DNA of 55,522 nt, taken from NCBI GenBank assembly GCA_030682175.1, contig JAUXOM010000003.1, forward strand, positions 1 to 55,522, read 5' to 3'. The notes under the pieces are model-generated. The model did no database searches. It was not told the DNA's origin and worked only from the letters and a program-made list of their open reading frames with translations. The translations under genes and the position numbers were made by a program. The DNA comes from Rhodocyclaceae bacterium. GTDB lineage: Bacteria > Pseudomonadota > Gammaproteobacteria > Burkholderiales > Rhodocyclaceae. Of the stretch, positions 1-9,913 are shown one piece after another; within the stretch, counting starts at the first letter, position 1; every line of letters starts with the position of its first letter.

Positions 1-940
<940 letters not shown>

Positions 941-1075
941 ATAACCTTGAGTCACGATAATCCGTGAAACTCAATGTGCAACTATGAGCACCGCTCATCG
1001 CGCTAAACAATCATTACCTCCTTTACTTCTTCCGATCTCGTGACCCGGCCTCAACCCCCAGGTCACACCAGTTTC

Positions 1076-1191
1076 AGTCTGGTGCCCATAGCGTCCCGGT
1101 ACCACCCCTTCCCATCCCGAACAGGACCGTGAAACAGGACCGCGCCAATGATAGTGGGCTTACGCCCGCGAAAGTAGGTCAGCACCAGACT
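1076..1191 (+). rRNA. rrf: 5S ribosomal RNA
   Basis: The ends AGTCTGGTGC (1076) and GCACCAGACT (to 1191) are perfectly complementary and form helix I of 5S rRNA. The interior contains the conserved CCCATCCCGAACAGGACCGTG and GAAAGTAGGTC segments typical of proteobacterial 5S. At 116 nt the length is normal. It follows the 23S gene after about 135 bp with no tRNA between, so this is the end of an rrn operon. Confidence 0.97.
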
Positions 1192-1201
1192 ATCCTCACC
1201 C

Positions 1202-1235
1202 AAAAACGCCCCGCAGATTCCTGCGGGGCGTTTTT
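1202..1235 (+). terminator. Intrinsic terminator of the rRNA operon
   Basis: The inverted repeat AAAAACGCCCCGCAG / CTGCGGGGCGTTTTT surrounds an ATTC loop and ends in a T run. It lies 10 bp after the 5S gene. The A-rich left arm makes it potentially bidirectional, although no minus-strand gene needs it here. Confidence 0.93.
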
Positions 1236-1282
1236 GCTTGGCGCAGGATATTTGTATGGACATTCCAGTAAAATCCCGATCC

Positions 1283-2251
1283 ATGAAAACCACCTTCCTC
1301 GATTTCGAGCAGCCGGTTGCCGAGCTCGAAACAAAAATAGAGCAGTTGCGTTTTGTCCAGGACGACTCCGCCGTCGATATTTCGGGTGAAATCGCACGGC
1401 TGGAAAATAAAAGCGCGGGACTCGTCAAGGACATTTACAGCAAATTGACGCCATGGCAAATCGCCCTTGTGGCGCGCCATCCGCAACGGCCTTATTCGCT
1501 CGACTACATCAGCCTGATGTTCACTGATTTCGTCGAAATGCACGGTGACCGCTCATTCGCCGATGATCTGGCGATTGTTGGCGGGATGGCGCGTTTCAAC
1601 GGCCAGTCCTGTGTCGTAATCGGCCACCAGAAGGGTCGCGATACGAAGGAGAAAATCCAGCGAAATTTTGGCATGCCCCGTCCCGAGGGTTACCGGAAGG
1701 CATTGCGTCTGATGAAACTCGCGGAAAAATTCGGCATGCCGGTGTTCACCTTCATCGATACGCCCGGGGCATATCCCGGTATTGGTGCCGAGGAGCGTGG
1801 GCAATCCGAAGCGATTGGCCGTAATCTATTTGAAATGGCGGATTTGCAAGTTCCGCTGCTCTGCAGCGTAATTGGTGAAGGTGGCTCAGGTGGGGCGCTG
1901 GCAATTGCCGCCGGTGACACGCTGCTGATGATGCAATATTCGACCTACTCGGTGATATCTCCGGAGGGTTGCGCTTCGATTCTCTGGAAAAGTGCCGAGC
2001 GTGCGTCAGATGCTGCCGAAACTCTCGGCATTACAGCCTCTCGACTCAAAACACTGGGCCTGATTGACCGGGTTGTGAGTGAGCCAATCGGTGGGGCGCA
2101 CCGCGATCCGCGCGCTGCCGCCCAGTCTTTGAAAAAGGCGTTGCAGGATGCTTTGCGTCAGTTGCAGGGCCTCTCCATGGCCGAGCTGGTCGAGCGGCGT
2201 TACGAACGCTTGATGGGGCATGGTAAATTCAAGGAAGTCACTCAGCATTGA
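1283..2251 (+). CDS. accA: Acetyl-CoA carboxylase carboxyltransferase subunit alpha
   Basis: Alpha subunit of the carboxyltransferase half of acetyl-CoA carboxylase. With AccD it moves the carboxyl group from biotin-BCCP to acetyl-CoA, making malonyl-CoA for fatty acid synthesis in the cytoplasm. The 322-residue product matches the usual length of about 320. It begins [19 protein letters not shown], the typical coiled N-terminus, and carries the crotonase-like core with the glycine-rich [10 protein letters not shown] stretch. An in-frame ATG lies 45 bp upstream (1238) but is next to the rRNA terminator and adds non-conserved residues, so 1283 is preferred. The next gene, tilS, begins inside its 3' end, suggesting translational coupling. 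Confidence 0.96.
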   Translation: MKTTFLDFEQPVAELETKIEQLRFVQDDSAVDISGEIARLENKSAGLVKDIYSKLTPWQIALVARHPQRPYSLDYISLMFTDFVEMHGDRSFADDLAIVGGMARFNGQSCVVIGHQKGRDTKEKIQRNFGMPRPEGYRKALRLMKLAEKFGMPVFTFIDTPGAYPGIGAEERGQSEAIGRNLFEMADLQVPLLCSVIGEGGSGGALAIAAGDTLLMMQYSTYSVISPEGCASILWKSAERASDAAETLGITASRLKTLGLIDRVVSEPIGGAHRDPRAAAQSLKKALQDALRQLQGLSMAELVERRYERLMGHGKFKEVTQH

Positions 2252-3233
2252 TACGCCAGCATCATCAGCCAACTGTCTTGTCCAGGCAGTAGCAGCATGT
2301 CTTGCGCGTTACGTGTTGCCGCGGCACCGTGTCGTGGTGGGATTGTCGGGCGGCATTGACTCGGTTTCGCTGCTTCATGTCCTCGTACATCTGAAGCAAG
2401 ACGGTCAATTGGACTTTGATCTCGCGGCACTACACGTCCACCATGGAATTAGCCCATTTGCCGATCAATGGGACGAGTTTTGCCGTGACGCATGCCAGCA
2501 ATGGCGCGTTCCATACGCCAGCGTGCGGGTGCTTGTCGAGCGATCGTCAAAAGATGGTCTGGAGGCGGCCGCGCGGCGTGCCCGCCATGCGGAACTTTCC
2601 GCTGCCCCTGCCGATTGGATCATGCTTGCCCACCAGCGCGATGACCAGGCAGAAACACTCCTGTTCAACTTGTTGCGTGGCTCCGGTATCGCCGGTGTTG
2701 CTGCGATGCGCGAGCACAGCGGACGACTGTTGCGCCCCATGCTGACCATCAGTCGTGATGAGGTCGAGCAATATGCGCGGCTGCATCAGCTTGCCTGGTG
2801 CGAAGACGAGAGCAATGCCGATGCGCGGCATTCCCGAAACTTTCTCCGGCAGAGCATCCTTCCTGCATTAACCACGCGCTTCCCCGCCACGACTAAAAAC
2901 CTGGCTGCTGCAGCTAGCCGTTTTGCGGAAGCCCATGACATGCTAAATGAGTTGGCAATTGCCGATTATGGCGATGCGCCCGTGGAATTCCCGTTGAATA
3001 TGCAGAAACTGCGGGATTTGAGCGAACCCCGCGCCCGCAATCTGCTGCGTTATTTATTGGCCAGGCAGAACGTCCAGATTCCGAGCGAGGCGCGCATGCG
3101 CGAGGCGCTGCGCCAGATGCTTGAAGCCGATGCCGATCGACATCCGGCGCTGGTGTTCGGGCAGTATCGTCTGCTCCGGCGGCGTGGCTGGATTTATCTT
3201 GAACCTGTTGCGGCATGCGCCGACAAACGCTGA
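2220..3233 (+). CDS. tilS: tRNA(Ile)-lysidine synthetase, short form
   Basis: Cytoplasmic N-type ATP pyrophosphatase that converts C34 of the CAU-anticodon tRNA-Ile to lysidine, so that it reads AUA. The PP-loop SGGIDS is at residues 43-48, followed by the HVHHGIS segment and the [16 protein letters not shown] motif of the catalytic core. The protein is 337 residues, whereas most proteobacterial TilS are above 400. The C-terminal domain seems absent, as in the short TilS known from some deep-branching bacteria. No continuation is seen in other frames; the next sequence belongs to a convergent gene overlapping by 40 bp. The start overlaps accA by 32 bp. Confidence 0.93.
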   Translation: MVNSRKSLSIDTPASSANCLVQAVAACLARYVLPRHRVVVGLSGGIDSVSLLHVLVHLKQDGQLDFDLAALHVHHGISPFADQWDEFCRDACQQWRVPYASVRVLVERSSKDGLEAAARRARHAELSAAPADWIMLAHQRDDQAETLLFNLLRGSGIAGVAAMREHSGRLLRPMLTISRDEVEQYARLHQLAWCEDESNADARHSRNFLRQSILPALTTRFPATTKNLAAAASRFAEAHDMLNELAIADYGDAPVEFPLNMQKLRDLSEPRARNLLRYLLARQNVQIPSEARMREALRQMLEADADRHPALVFGQYRLLRRRGWIYLEPVAACADKR

Positions 3234-3811
3234 GCCAGTTCCACGGCTGAACGAACCCCCATTTTTTCGAAGATGTGGGCGCGATGGACTTCAACGGTAC
3301 GCATCGCGATCTGCAGATCGTCGGCGATCACCTTGTTGAGCTTGCCGGCCAGAATCCCGGTCATCACTTCGCGTTCGCGCTCGGTCAGGGTGGCAAAGCG
3401 TTCCTCGACCTCGGCCCGGTCGGCGTCTCGCCAGCGCCGACTTTCCTCTGACTTCAGGGCTTCGACCACGCGATCGACCAGTTCGTTGTCATTGAGCGGT
3501 TTCTCTATGAAATCGAATGCACCGCGCTTGAGTGCCTTGACTGCGAGTGGCACATCGCCGTGGCCGGTCAAAAAGATTACCGGCATGGCACAGCCAAGCG
3601 CGAGCAGTTGATCGTAAAGTTTTATGCCGGTCATCCCGGTCATGCGAATATCGAGAATAAGGCAGCCACTCATATCAGGACGGTAGTCGGCGAGAAAGGA
3701 TTCAGCCGAACTCCAGGCGCTTGACTGGATACCCCGAGTACTTAACAGCCAGGCCAGCGCATCGCGAATCGCCGCGTCGTCATCCACCAGATAGACCAGA
3801 CCTTTGTTCAT
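3194..3811 (-). CDS. FixJ/TtrR-family two-component response regulator
   Basis: Transcription factor with an N-terminal receiver (residues 1-120) and a C-terminal LuxR-type helix-turn-helix. The receiver has the acidic pocket D10-D12, phosphoacceptor D54 in LDIRMTGMTG, the T/K signature residues, and KPLNDNELVD at its end. The HTH core is LTEREREVMTGILAGKLNK. The kinase gene just upstream overlaps by 4 bp (ATGA), so this is a cognate pair. A copy of repeat R1 forms the inter-domain linker (ESRRWRDAD). Its 3' end overlaps the convergent tilS. Target genes are unknown; the adjacent liv transporter is a reasonable guess. Confidence 0.93.
   Translation of the reverse strand: MNKGLVYLVDDDAAIRDALAWLLSTRGIQSSAWSSAESFLADYRPDMSGCLILDIRMTGMTGIKLYDQLLALGCAMPVIFLTGHGDVPLAVKALKRGAFDFIEKPLNDNELVDRVVEALKSEESRRWRDADRAEVEERFATLTEREREVMTGILAGKLNKVIADDLQIAMRTVEVHRAHIFEKMGVRSAVELAQRLSAHAATGSR
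3422..3445 (+). repeat. R1 dispersed repeat, short form, copy A
   Basis: It contains CGCCAGCGCCGACTTT plus the flanking GGCGTCT. It lies antisense to the FixJ-like gene, in the linker between receiver and HTH. Confidence 0.6.
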
Positions 3812-5802
3812 GCCGGGGTTACCGGCAAGGATATATGAAAGATGCTACCGCCCTCGGGATTGGTTGCAAACCAGAGCCGGCCGTTATGTGCCTCGACCAC
3901 CGATCGGCAAATATTGAGGCCCACACCCAATCCTTCGCTCTTGGTCGTGTAAAAGGGCTCAAACAATCGCGTGGCCTCTTCAGCAGAAAAACCACAGCCT
4001 CGATCAGCAATCGAAATTAACACCTGGTGGTCTTTGCAGTGGGCGTTCACGGTAAGGGTTCTCTCTGCGGGCGGGGTCTGCCGCATCGACTCGATGCCAT
4101 TTTTCATAAGATTCAACAAGGCTTGTCCCAGCAGAATTCGATCAGCCTGGATGATGGGCAAGTCAGGGGCAATCTTGCGGATTATGCGTGTGTGCTGACG
4201 GCGCGTATCGACTTCAATAAGTACAATTAGATCAGAGAGCAATATTTCCAGGTTGCAGGTTTCTGATCTTGGTTCATGACGGCGCACGAAATCATAGATG
4301 CGCCGAATGATGCGACCCGCGCGCTGTGCCTGCTCCTGACATTTTGCCAGTGCACCATCAATTTCGCTGCTGGGAGCTCCTGCTGCGATCAGGTTGCGGC
4401 AACCCGCCGCGTAGCCGGAAATGGCCGACAGGGGCTGGTTGAGTTCGTGAGCCAGGCTTGAGGCCATTTCGCCCATGGTAATGAGCCGTGCACTGGCCTG
4501 CAGGCGTTCTTCCTGCTGTCGCGCCAATTCGGCGGACCGTACGCGTTCGGTGATATCCACCACCGAGCCCATCCAGCCGGTATGGCGTCCAGCGCTGTCG
4601 ATGAGAGGGGCTTCATGGATCAAGGCATCAAAGATCTCGCCATTGCGCCGTTTAAGTTTGATCTCGAACCCTTCGCTGGGAGCCTCTCCGGCCATTACCT
4701 TCGCATGCATGTTGCGGGTTTCGTCAATATATTCCTCCGCCCAATAAGGCATGGGCGGCATGCGGCCAATCAGTTCTTCGGCTGACCAACCCACCATGCT
4801 GCAAAAGGCTGGATTGATATAAGTAATCTGGCCTTGCAGATTGCGGGCGCGCAGTCCGGTTTGCACCGAGTCTTCCATCGCCTTGCGGAAGGCGACCTCT
4901 GTCTGCAGGGCTGACTCGACTAATAATCGTTGCTGGACATGGCGACGCAAGACCCACAGGCTGAATAATATCAATACCGCCAGCAATGCCAGTGCGGCCG
5001 AAATCAACCTGCCGGCCAGCGGGGTAGGTGACTGGTACGGTATGGCGCGCAAAATCAAACCATGGCCGGGCGGGTCAAACGGTATCTGGTAGCCGCTACC
5101 CGGGGCATCGGCGCCGACCTTGGAGCGTGAGCTGATCAACTGACTGAACTGATCGATGATCTCGACGCGATAGCGCTCGGCAAGCCACCAGGGCGCGGCG
5201 TTTTCAAGCAAGCGACGGATCGAATAAAAGGCCACCACGGTGCCGGCATGATGTCCATCAATGTACACCGGGACATGCACCCCGAAATGCCAGTCGCCTT
5301 GCTGCGTCTGATAGGGGGGGCTGTAGACGGCATGACCAAGGGAGCGGGCCATATGGCTCATCGTGTTTGATGGTTCTGGCCCCTGGTTTTCTCCCTTGGG
5401 CATAGCGGCCGGAATTGGCAGCAGGGCATGACGCACCTTGTCGTCCCGGTCAAGCCAGATGAGCTGATGAATGCTGGTGTCGCCGGTGACGAGGGTCCGT
5501 GCATGGGCATCGAAAACGCCAGGCTGCTGGATGCGCTGGGCGTCAAAGCGCCCCAGAACCTCTTCGTTATGGGTCAAATGGAACCCCAGACTTTGCTCTA
5601 GCCAGAGCATGTCGCTGATCAGCGTGGCGTGGCGTTCTTCCTGTTCGCTTTTTTCCGAAAACCACAGCAGAGCAATGACCGCCGCCACGAACAGAGTCAG
5701 GGCGAGTCGGGGCAGCCACCACAACATGCCGAAGTGTGGTGTTTTGGCGGCCCCGACCAGGTCGGCAGACAATATCGACTCGATGCTTTTTCCGACAGTC
5801 AT
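3808..5802 (-). CDS. Membrane PAS-domain sensor histidine kinase (FixL/DctB-like)
   Basis: 664-residue inner-membrane kinase. Transmembrane segments lie at about residues 28-48 and 268-290 and enclose a periplasmic sensor region of roughly 215 residues that looks Cache-like. A PAS domain follows (about 315-420) with the WMGSVVDITER exit motif. The H-box is MGEMASSLAHELNQPLSAIS with H452; the N-box begins at 564, the G1 box DRGCGF at about 600, and the G2 box GLGVGLNI at 624. Kinases with HELNQPL H-boxes include FixL, DctB and TtrS types. The response regulator overlaps its stop by 4 bp. The signal is unknown. The neighbouring liv genes upstream on the same strand suggest an organic acid or amino acid. 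Confidence 0.92.
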   Translation of the reverse strand: MTVGKSIESILSADLVGAAKTPHFGMLWWLPRLALTLFVAAVIALLWFSEKSEQEERHATLISDMLWLEQSLGFHLTHNEEVLGRFDAQRIQQPGVFDAHARTLVTGDTSIHQLIWLDRDDKVRHALLPIPAAMPKGENQGPEPSNTMSHMARSLGHAVYSPPYQTQQGDWHFGVHVPVYIDGHHAGTVVAFYSIRRLLENAAPWWLAERYRVEIIDQFSQLISSRSKVGADAPGSGYQIPFDPPGHGLILRAIPYQSPTPLAGRLISAALALLAVLILFSLWVLRRHVQQRLLVESALQTEVAFRKAMEDSVQTGLRARNLQGQITYINPAFCSMVGWSAEELIGRMPPMPYWAEEYIDETRNMHAKVMAGEAPSEGFEIKLKRRNGEIFDALIHEAPLIDSAGRHTGWMGSVVDITERVRSAELARQQEERLQASARLITMGEMASSLAHELNQPLSAISGYAAGCRNLIAAGAPSSEIDGALAKCQEQAQRAGRIIRRIYDFVRRHEPRSETCNLEILLSDLIVLIEVDTRRQHTRIIRKIAPDLPIIQADRILLGQALLNLMKNGIESMRQTPPAERTLTVNAHCKDHQVLISIADRGCGFSAEEATRLFEPFYTTKSEGLGVGLNICRSVVEAHNGRLWFATNPEGGSIFHISLPVTPA

Positions 5803-5870
5803 GAATTACGCATAATAATTGACGGCAAAACCGGCATTGGCAGAGGTTGCCAAGGTGCGGCGCTAATCAT

Positions 5871-6581
5871 TCAAACGCCAAGATAACGATGCCAGATATC
5901 GTGATCGGCATCAAGCATGGCCGAGCTGCCATGCCAGACGACACGGCCCTTTTCGATGATGGTGTGATGGTCGGCCAGTGCGATCAGGCGTTCGACATAT
6001 TTATCTATGACCAGGATGGTCTGCCCGGCGCTACGCAAGCTTGCCAGACAGCGCCAGATCTCTTCGCGGATCAGCGGCGCCAGGCCCTCGGTAGCCTCAT
6101 CGAGGATCAACAGGCGGGGATTGGTGGTCAAGGCGCGGCCAATGGCGAGCATCTGTTGTTCGCCACCCGACAACTGGTTGCCCAGATGGTGTTGCCGCTC
6201 GGCCAATTGCGGGAAGAAGGCGAAGACCTTGGCGACAGTCCAGGGATCGCCAGTTGCATGGCGATTGGCGGCGAAGGCGACGAGATGTTCACGCACCGTC
6301 AGGTTGGCGAAGATCTGGCGACCTTCCGGCACCAAGGCGATGCCCTGGCGGGCGATCAGGTCAGGGCGCAGCCCGGTGAGAGCCTTTCCGGCAAAGCTGA
6401 TCTGGCCGGAGCGTGCCGGCATCATGCCGCAGATGGCGCGAACCGTCGTGGTCTTGCCCATGCCGTTTCTGCCCAACAGGGTGGCGACCTCACCCTCCTG
6501 GATGCGCAGATTGATGTCGAACAATACCTGGCTGGTGCCATAGGCGGCCTGCAAGGCGTCAATATCGAGCAGTGTGCTCAT
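5871..6581 (-). CDS. livF: Branched-chain amino acid-type ABC transporter ATP-binding protein LivF
   Basis: Second ATPase subunit of a HAAT-family importer, acting at the cytoplasmic face of the inner membrane. The 236 residues carry Walker A GRNGMGKT (37-44), the signature LSGGEQQ (137-143) and Walker B LLILDEAT (157-164). It also has the LivF-type EGRQIFANLTV Q-loop region. It abuts livG with no gap. The substrate may be branched-chain amino acids, but relatives carry urea, short-chain amides or aromatic acids. UrtE is an alternative, though no urease or urtA gene is nearby. Confidence 0.92.
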   Translation of the reverse strand: MSTLLDIDALQAAYGTSQVLFDINLRIQEGEVATLLGRNGMGKTTTVRAICGMMPARSGQISFAGKALTGLRPDLIARQGIALVPEGRQIFANLTVREHLVAFAANRHATGDPWTVAKVFAFFPQLAERQHHLGNQLSGGEQQMLAIGRALTTNPRLLILDEATEGLAPLIREEIWRCLASLRSAGQTILVIDKYVERLIALADHHTIIEKGRVVWHGSSAMLDADHDIWHRYLGV

Positions 6582-7337
6582 TTACAGTTCGTCGCCCAGA
6601 TACGCGCTGCGCACAGCGGGGTGTTCGCGGACGAAGCTTGGCGTACCGCTGGCGATGATGCGACCGCTGACCAGTACCGAGACGCGATCGGCCAGGCGGA
6701 AGACGATGTCCATGTCGTGTTCCACCAGGAGCACAGTCTGTTCATTCTTCAGTGAGGCGATCAACCGGGTCATGTGCTCTGACTCTTCGGGTCCCATGCC
6801 GGCCATTGGCTCGTCCAGCAGGAGCAAGCGCGGACGGGTCGCCAGCGCCATGGCGAGTTCCAGCGCGCGCTGTTCGCCATGGGAGACGTCGCAGGCCAAT
6901 TGGCTGACTGCAGCGGCAAGACCTACGCGGACAAGCCTCTCTTCGGCCTCTTCGATCATCCGAACGTCGGCGCTGGCGGGACGCCAGAAACGCAAGCTTG
7001 AGCCCCAGTCGCGCCGCCGTGACTGGACTGCGAGCCGCACGTTTTCCAGCAACGACAGATGTGGAAAGACTTGCGTAATCTGATAGGACCGTGTGATGCC
7101 GAGTGCCACGCGGTCATGTGTGGAGCGCCGGGTGATGTCGGTCCCGGCAAACTGCAGGGTGCCTGCATCAGGCAGCAGCGCACCGGAAATCAGGTGGATC
7201 AGTGTGGTTTTTCCGGCACCGTTGGGGCCGATCAGGGCGTGTATTTCTCCCGCGGCAACCTCAAGGTCGACGCCATTCGTTGCCCACAAGCCGCCAAAGT
7301 GGCGCTTGAGCCCGGCGATTCCGAGTAAGGTATTCAC
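6582..7337 (-). CDS. livG: Branched-chain amino acid-type ABC transporter ATP-binding protein LivG
   Basis: First ATPase subunit of the same importer. Walker A is GPNGAGKT, the signature is the variant VSHGEQR, and Walker B is LLLLDEPMAGMG. The family-typical C-terminal EHDMDIVFRLADRVSVL segment is present. Two GTG starts are possible, 7352 and 7337. I chose 7337 because it gives a GTGA overlap with the livM stop, the coupling used across this operon, and leaves a family-like N-terminus. A copy of repeat R1 encodes RFWRPASADVR in the helical subdomain, a region that varies in this family. Confidence 0.9.
   Translation of the reverse strand: MNTLLGIAGLKRHFGGLWATNGVDLEVAAGEIHALIGPNGAGKTTLIHLISGALLPDAGTLQFAGTDITRRSTHDRVALGITRSYQITQVFPHLSLLENVRLAVQSRRRDWGSSLRFWRPASADVRMIEEAEERLVRVGLAAAVSQLACDVSHGEQRALELAMALATRPRLLLLDEPMAGMGPEESEHMTRLIASLKNEQTVLLVEHDMDIVFRLADRVSVLVSGRIIASGTPSFVREHPAVRSAYLGDEL
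6963..6985 (-). repeat. R1 dispersed repeat, short form, copy B
   Basis: On the minus strand it reads GGCGTCCCGCCAGCGCCGAC. It is in frame in livG and encodes WRPASADV. Confidence 0.6.
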
Positions 7338-8269
7338 TTCTGGCGGGTCCACAAGCCGGCCAGGCCACGCGGTGCGAACAACACTACGGCAAGCAGTGCG
7401 AGGCCGACATAGAAATGACTGTGTTCGGTAACGCGCCCCAGCACCTCTTCAAGCCCGAGCAAGGCGATGGCCCCCAGCATGCCGCCGAAACGCTGGCCGA
7501 CACCGCCCAGAATCACCATCACCAGCAGCATGCCCGATTGCGTCCAGTAAAGCTGACTGGGGCTGGCCATGCCGTTCTGATTGGCGAGTAATGCCCCGGC
7601 CAGACCGGCCACGGCTGAGCCGACAACAAAACAGACAAGCTTGATGTGTTGCACCGGGTAGCCCAATGCCGCCATGCGTGTTTCATTCTGTCGCACACCC
7701 GTGAGGGCACGGCCGTAGCGCGATGCGGCGAGGCGCTTGAGGGCAATCAGGCAGATTGACAGCAGCGCCAGAGTCACCCAGTAGAGCGTGGCATCGTTGG
7801 CAAGATCAAGGGGCGCCAGGGTCGAGCGTTGCTCCAGCGACAGACCGTCATCGCCACCGGCAAATTCAAGCGAGATCACCGAGTAATAGATCATCTGGGC
7901 GAACGCCAGCGTAATCATGATGAAATAGACGCCACGGGTACGCAGGGAAACCGCGCCGATCAGTAATGCAGCAAGTGCCGCTGCAGCGACCGCGACCGGC
8001 CAGGTGATCCACGCGGAGAAAATGCCGGCGGTCATCATCAGGGCGACCGCATATGCGCCGATACCGAAAAAAGCGGCATGGCCGAAGGCCACCATGCCGC
8101 CATAGCCGACGATGAAATTGAGGCCCGTCGCTGCCAGAGCAAAGATCAGCAGGCGCGTGGCGAAACCTATGTGGTAATCCTCGCCAAGCGCCTGGAGAAT
8201 GAGCGGCAATACGGCAGCGGCAACCAGCAATGCCACTTCGATCCGGGTAGCGGGGCGCACTTCTTTCAT
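7334..8269 (-). CDS. livM: Branched-chain amino acid-type ABC transporter permease LivM
   Basis: 311-residue polytopic inner-membrane permease with the LivM signatures GLNFIVGYGGMVAFGHAAFFGIGAY (split as GLNFIVGYGGM and AFGHAAFFGIGAY) and about eight to nine hydrophobic segments. The cytoplasmic coupling loop is recognisable (LTGVRQNETRMAALGYPVQ), as expected for the contact with LivG/LivF. It starts within the livH stop (ATGA, 8266-8269) and ends overlapping the livG start. Confidence 0.93.
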   Translation of the reverse strand: MKEVRPATRIEVALLVAAAVLPLILQALGEDYHIGFATRLLIFALAATGLNFIVGYGGMVAFGHAAFFGIGAYAVALMMTAGIFSAWITWPVAVAAAALAALLIGAVSLRTRGVYFIMITLAFAQMIYYSVISLEFAGGDDGLSLEQRSTLAPLDLANDATLYWVTLALLSICLIALKRLAASRYGRALTGVRQNETRMAALGYPVQHIKLVCFVVGSAVAGLAGALLANQNGMASPSQLYWTQSGMLLVMVILGGVGQRFGGMLGAIALLGLEEVLGRVTEHSHFYVGLALLAVVLFAPRGLAGLWTRQK

Positions 8270-9180
8270 GCGCGTGCGGGAAATAGACCCTGTGGACGCC
8301 AGAACAGCATACCCGCCATCAGCAGATAGATCATGATGGATGCCAGTGCCGGGCCGAGGTGGGCGGCAACCTCGGGTGCTGTCGTGGCGCGGAGCAGCGT
8401 TGGCAGGAGCGCCCGCCCCAGCGTATCGACAATGCCCACCAGCAGGCTGCCCAGTAATGCGCCGCGAATCGAACCGATGCCACCGATGACGATGACGACA
8501 AAGGCGAGAATCAGAATGTTCTCACCCATGCCGACCTGCACTGCCAGCAAGGGGCCGAGCAACACCCCTGCCGCTGCGGCGAGCGCTGCGCCGAGCGCGA
8601 AGATGATGGTGAACAGTTGTCGGACATTGACCCCCAGGGTCTCGGCCATTTCGCGGTTGGCCGCGCCGGCGCGCACCCACATGCCGGCGCGCGTATGGCT
8701 GATCAGCAGGTAGAGGAAAACTGCCACCGCCAAGCCGACACCAATGATCAGCAAACGATAGGCCGGGTAGATGAAGCCAAACAGTTCGACCGGGCCGGCC
8801 AGTGCTGCCGGTGGATTCAAGAGCAGCGGCTGCGGCCCCCAGATCATGCGTACGGCATCGTTGGCGATGAGGATCAGTGCGAAAGTCGCCAGCACCTGGG
8901 CCAGATGGTCCCGCAGATACAGACGGCGCAGCAACAGGACTTCCAGAATGACGCCTACCGCGGCCATGCCCAGCATCGCCACTACCACGCCAACCAGAAA
9001 GGAACCGGAAGCCTGCGCCGCCGCCGCGCCAAAGTAGGCGCCGCCCATGTAGAGCGAACCATGCGACAAGTTGACCATGTCCATGATGCCGAACACCAGC
9101 GTCAATCCGGCGGCCAGTAAAAATAGCATGAGACCGAATTGCAGGCCGTTAAGTGCTTGTTCGAGAATGAGCTGGGTCAT
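8266..9180 (-). CDS. livH: Branched-chain amino acid-type ABC transporter permease LivH
   Basis: 304-residue membrane permease with the LivH pattern LNGLQFGLMLFLLAAGLTLVFGIMD followed by NLSHGSLYMGGAY (written here in parts), and a second half ending in IGGIGSIRGALLGSLLVG. It pairs with LivM to form the transmembrane pore. It is the first recognised gene of the operon. No periplasmic binding protein gene occurs in the roughly 170 bp upstream or elsewhere in the window, so binding must come from a protein encoded elsewhere. Confidence 0.93.
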   Translation of the reverse strand: MTQLILEQALNGLQFGLMLFLLAAGLTLVFGIMDMVNLSHGSLYMGGAYFGAAAAQASGSFLVGVVVAMLGMAAVGVILEVLLLRRLYLRDHLAQVLATFALILIANDAVRMIWGPQPLLLNPPAALAGPVELFGFIYPAYRLLIIGVGLAVAVFLYLLISHTRAGMWVRAGAANREMAETLGVNVRQLFTIIFALGAALAAAAGVLLGPLLAVQVGMGENILILAFVVIVIGGIGSIRGALLGSLLVGIVDTLGRALLPTLLRATTAPEVAAHLGPALASIMIYLLMAGMLFWRPQGLFPARA

Positions 9181-9263
9181 CGGCTGACTCGACCTGCCGG
9201 GATACTTTCGGGCGTTGCAGGTTCGACTTTGGTCCGGAAAAAAGACTGGTCCGGGCGGGTCAT
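9177..9263 (-). CDS. Possible 28-residue leader ORF before livH
   Basis: A short reading frame starting MTRPDQSFFRTKVEPATPES ends with a TGA that overlaps the livH ATG (ATGA). No clear Shine-Dalgarno precedes its ATG and no family is recognised. It may be a translationally coupled leader or chance. I see no other gene, repeat or convincing promoter in the rest of the gap 9264-9348. Confidence 0.2.
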   Translation of the reverse strand: MTRPDQSFFRTKVEPATPESIPAGRVSR

Positions 9264-9348
9264 GGAATCAAGAAGCCTGCCATGCCCAATATCGTTTTAT
9301 CTCAGTCGAGACAGCGTGGAGACCTGGATGATTACCTGCAAAACAGGA

Positions 9349-9696
9349 TCAAGCCGGTCGTGGCTTGTTTTGATTGTTGGGTTTGGTTTGGGGTGGCCGA
9401 CCGCCGCCGCCACTAGCGCCACTACCGCCGGATCCGGGCTTGTGTTGCCCTTTGCTTTTCGAGCGATTCTTCGACTGAAACTGGGGCTTCCCGGAGTAGC
9501 TGGAAGGAGGCTGACCGCCAGCCCGATTGCCGGGCGCGGTCTGAATCTCCAACTCGTTCAGTTCGTCCCATTCAGCATCGGTACGATCACGGTCTGGTAT
9601 GGCAAGAAGCTCGCGTATCCTGCGCCGCGGATCAAACGCAACCGCCGCGGGAGCAGGAGAGGAGTTGACTTCGTTCTCCAATGGATTCCCGTTCAA
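9349..9696 (-). CDS. Small basic protein with Gly/Lys/Pro-rich tail, unknown function
   Basis: 115 residues. The N-terminal half has a short ordered-looking motif, FDPRRRIRELLAIPDRDRTD followed by AEWDELNELE. The C-terminal half is low-complexity and basic (KNRSKSKGQHKPG, a run of SGGSGASGGGG and PQTKPNNQNKPRPA). The charge and lack of structure suggest nucleic-acid or ribosome contact, but this is inference. It lies downstream of the initiator tRNA on the same strand and could share its transcript. I recall similar short proteins in related betaproteobacteria but know no function. Confidence 0.7.
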   Translation of the reverse strand: MNGNPLENEVNSSPAPAAVAFDPRRRIRELLAIPDRDRTDAEWDELNELEIQTAPGNRAGGQPPSSYSGKPQFQSKNRSKSKGQHKPGSGGSGASGGGGRPPQTKPNNQNKPRPA

Positions 9697-9779
9697 TCAA
9701 TAATTTTGAGTAAGGGCAACCTAACATCCTTGGCGGGCAAACGATGATCAGAATGCACTCGCCGATTTTCTTTGTAGGT

Positions 9780-9856
9780 TGGTTGCGGGGGCAAGATTTG
9801 AACTTGCGACCTTCGGGTTATGAGCCCGACGAGCTGCCAGACTGCTCCACCCCGCG
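9780..9856 (-). tRNA. tRNA-fMet (CAU), initiator
   Basis: 77-nt cloverleaf with encoded CCA. The acceptor arm begins CGCGGGG and ends CCCCGCA, giving the unpaired C1-A72 that marks initiator tRNA. The anticodon stem has three consecutive G-C pairs (GGG/CCC) around the loop CTCATAA with anticodon CAT. The T arm is GTTCAAATC. Confidence 0.96.
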
Positions 9857-9913
9857 CCAAGTCCGACATTATGCTTGAAGTCATTGAGTACCGTCAACAC
9901 CTTTTGCTGAATT

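Noticed and set aside
5847-6755. 302-codon plus-strand open frame
   Set aside because: It is fully antisense to livF and livG, whose motifs are intact. The translation is Gln/Ala-rich with no domain.
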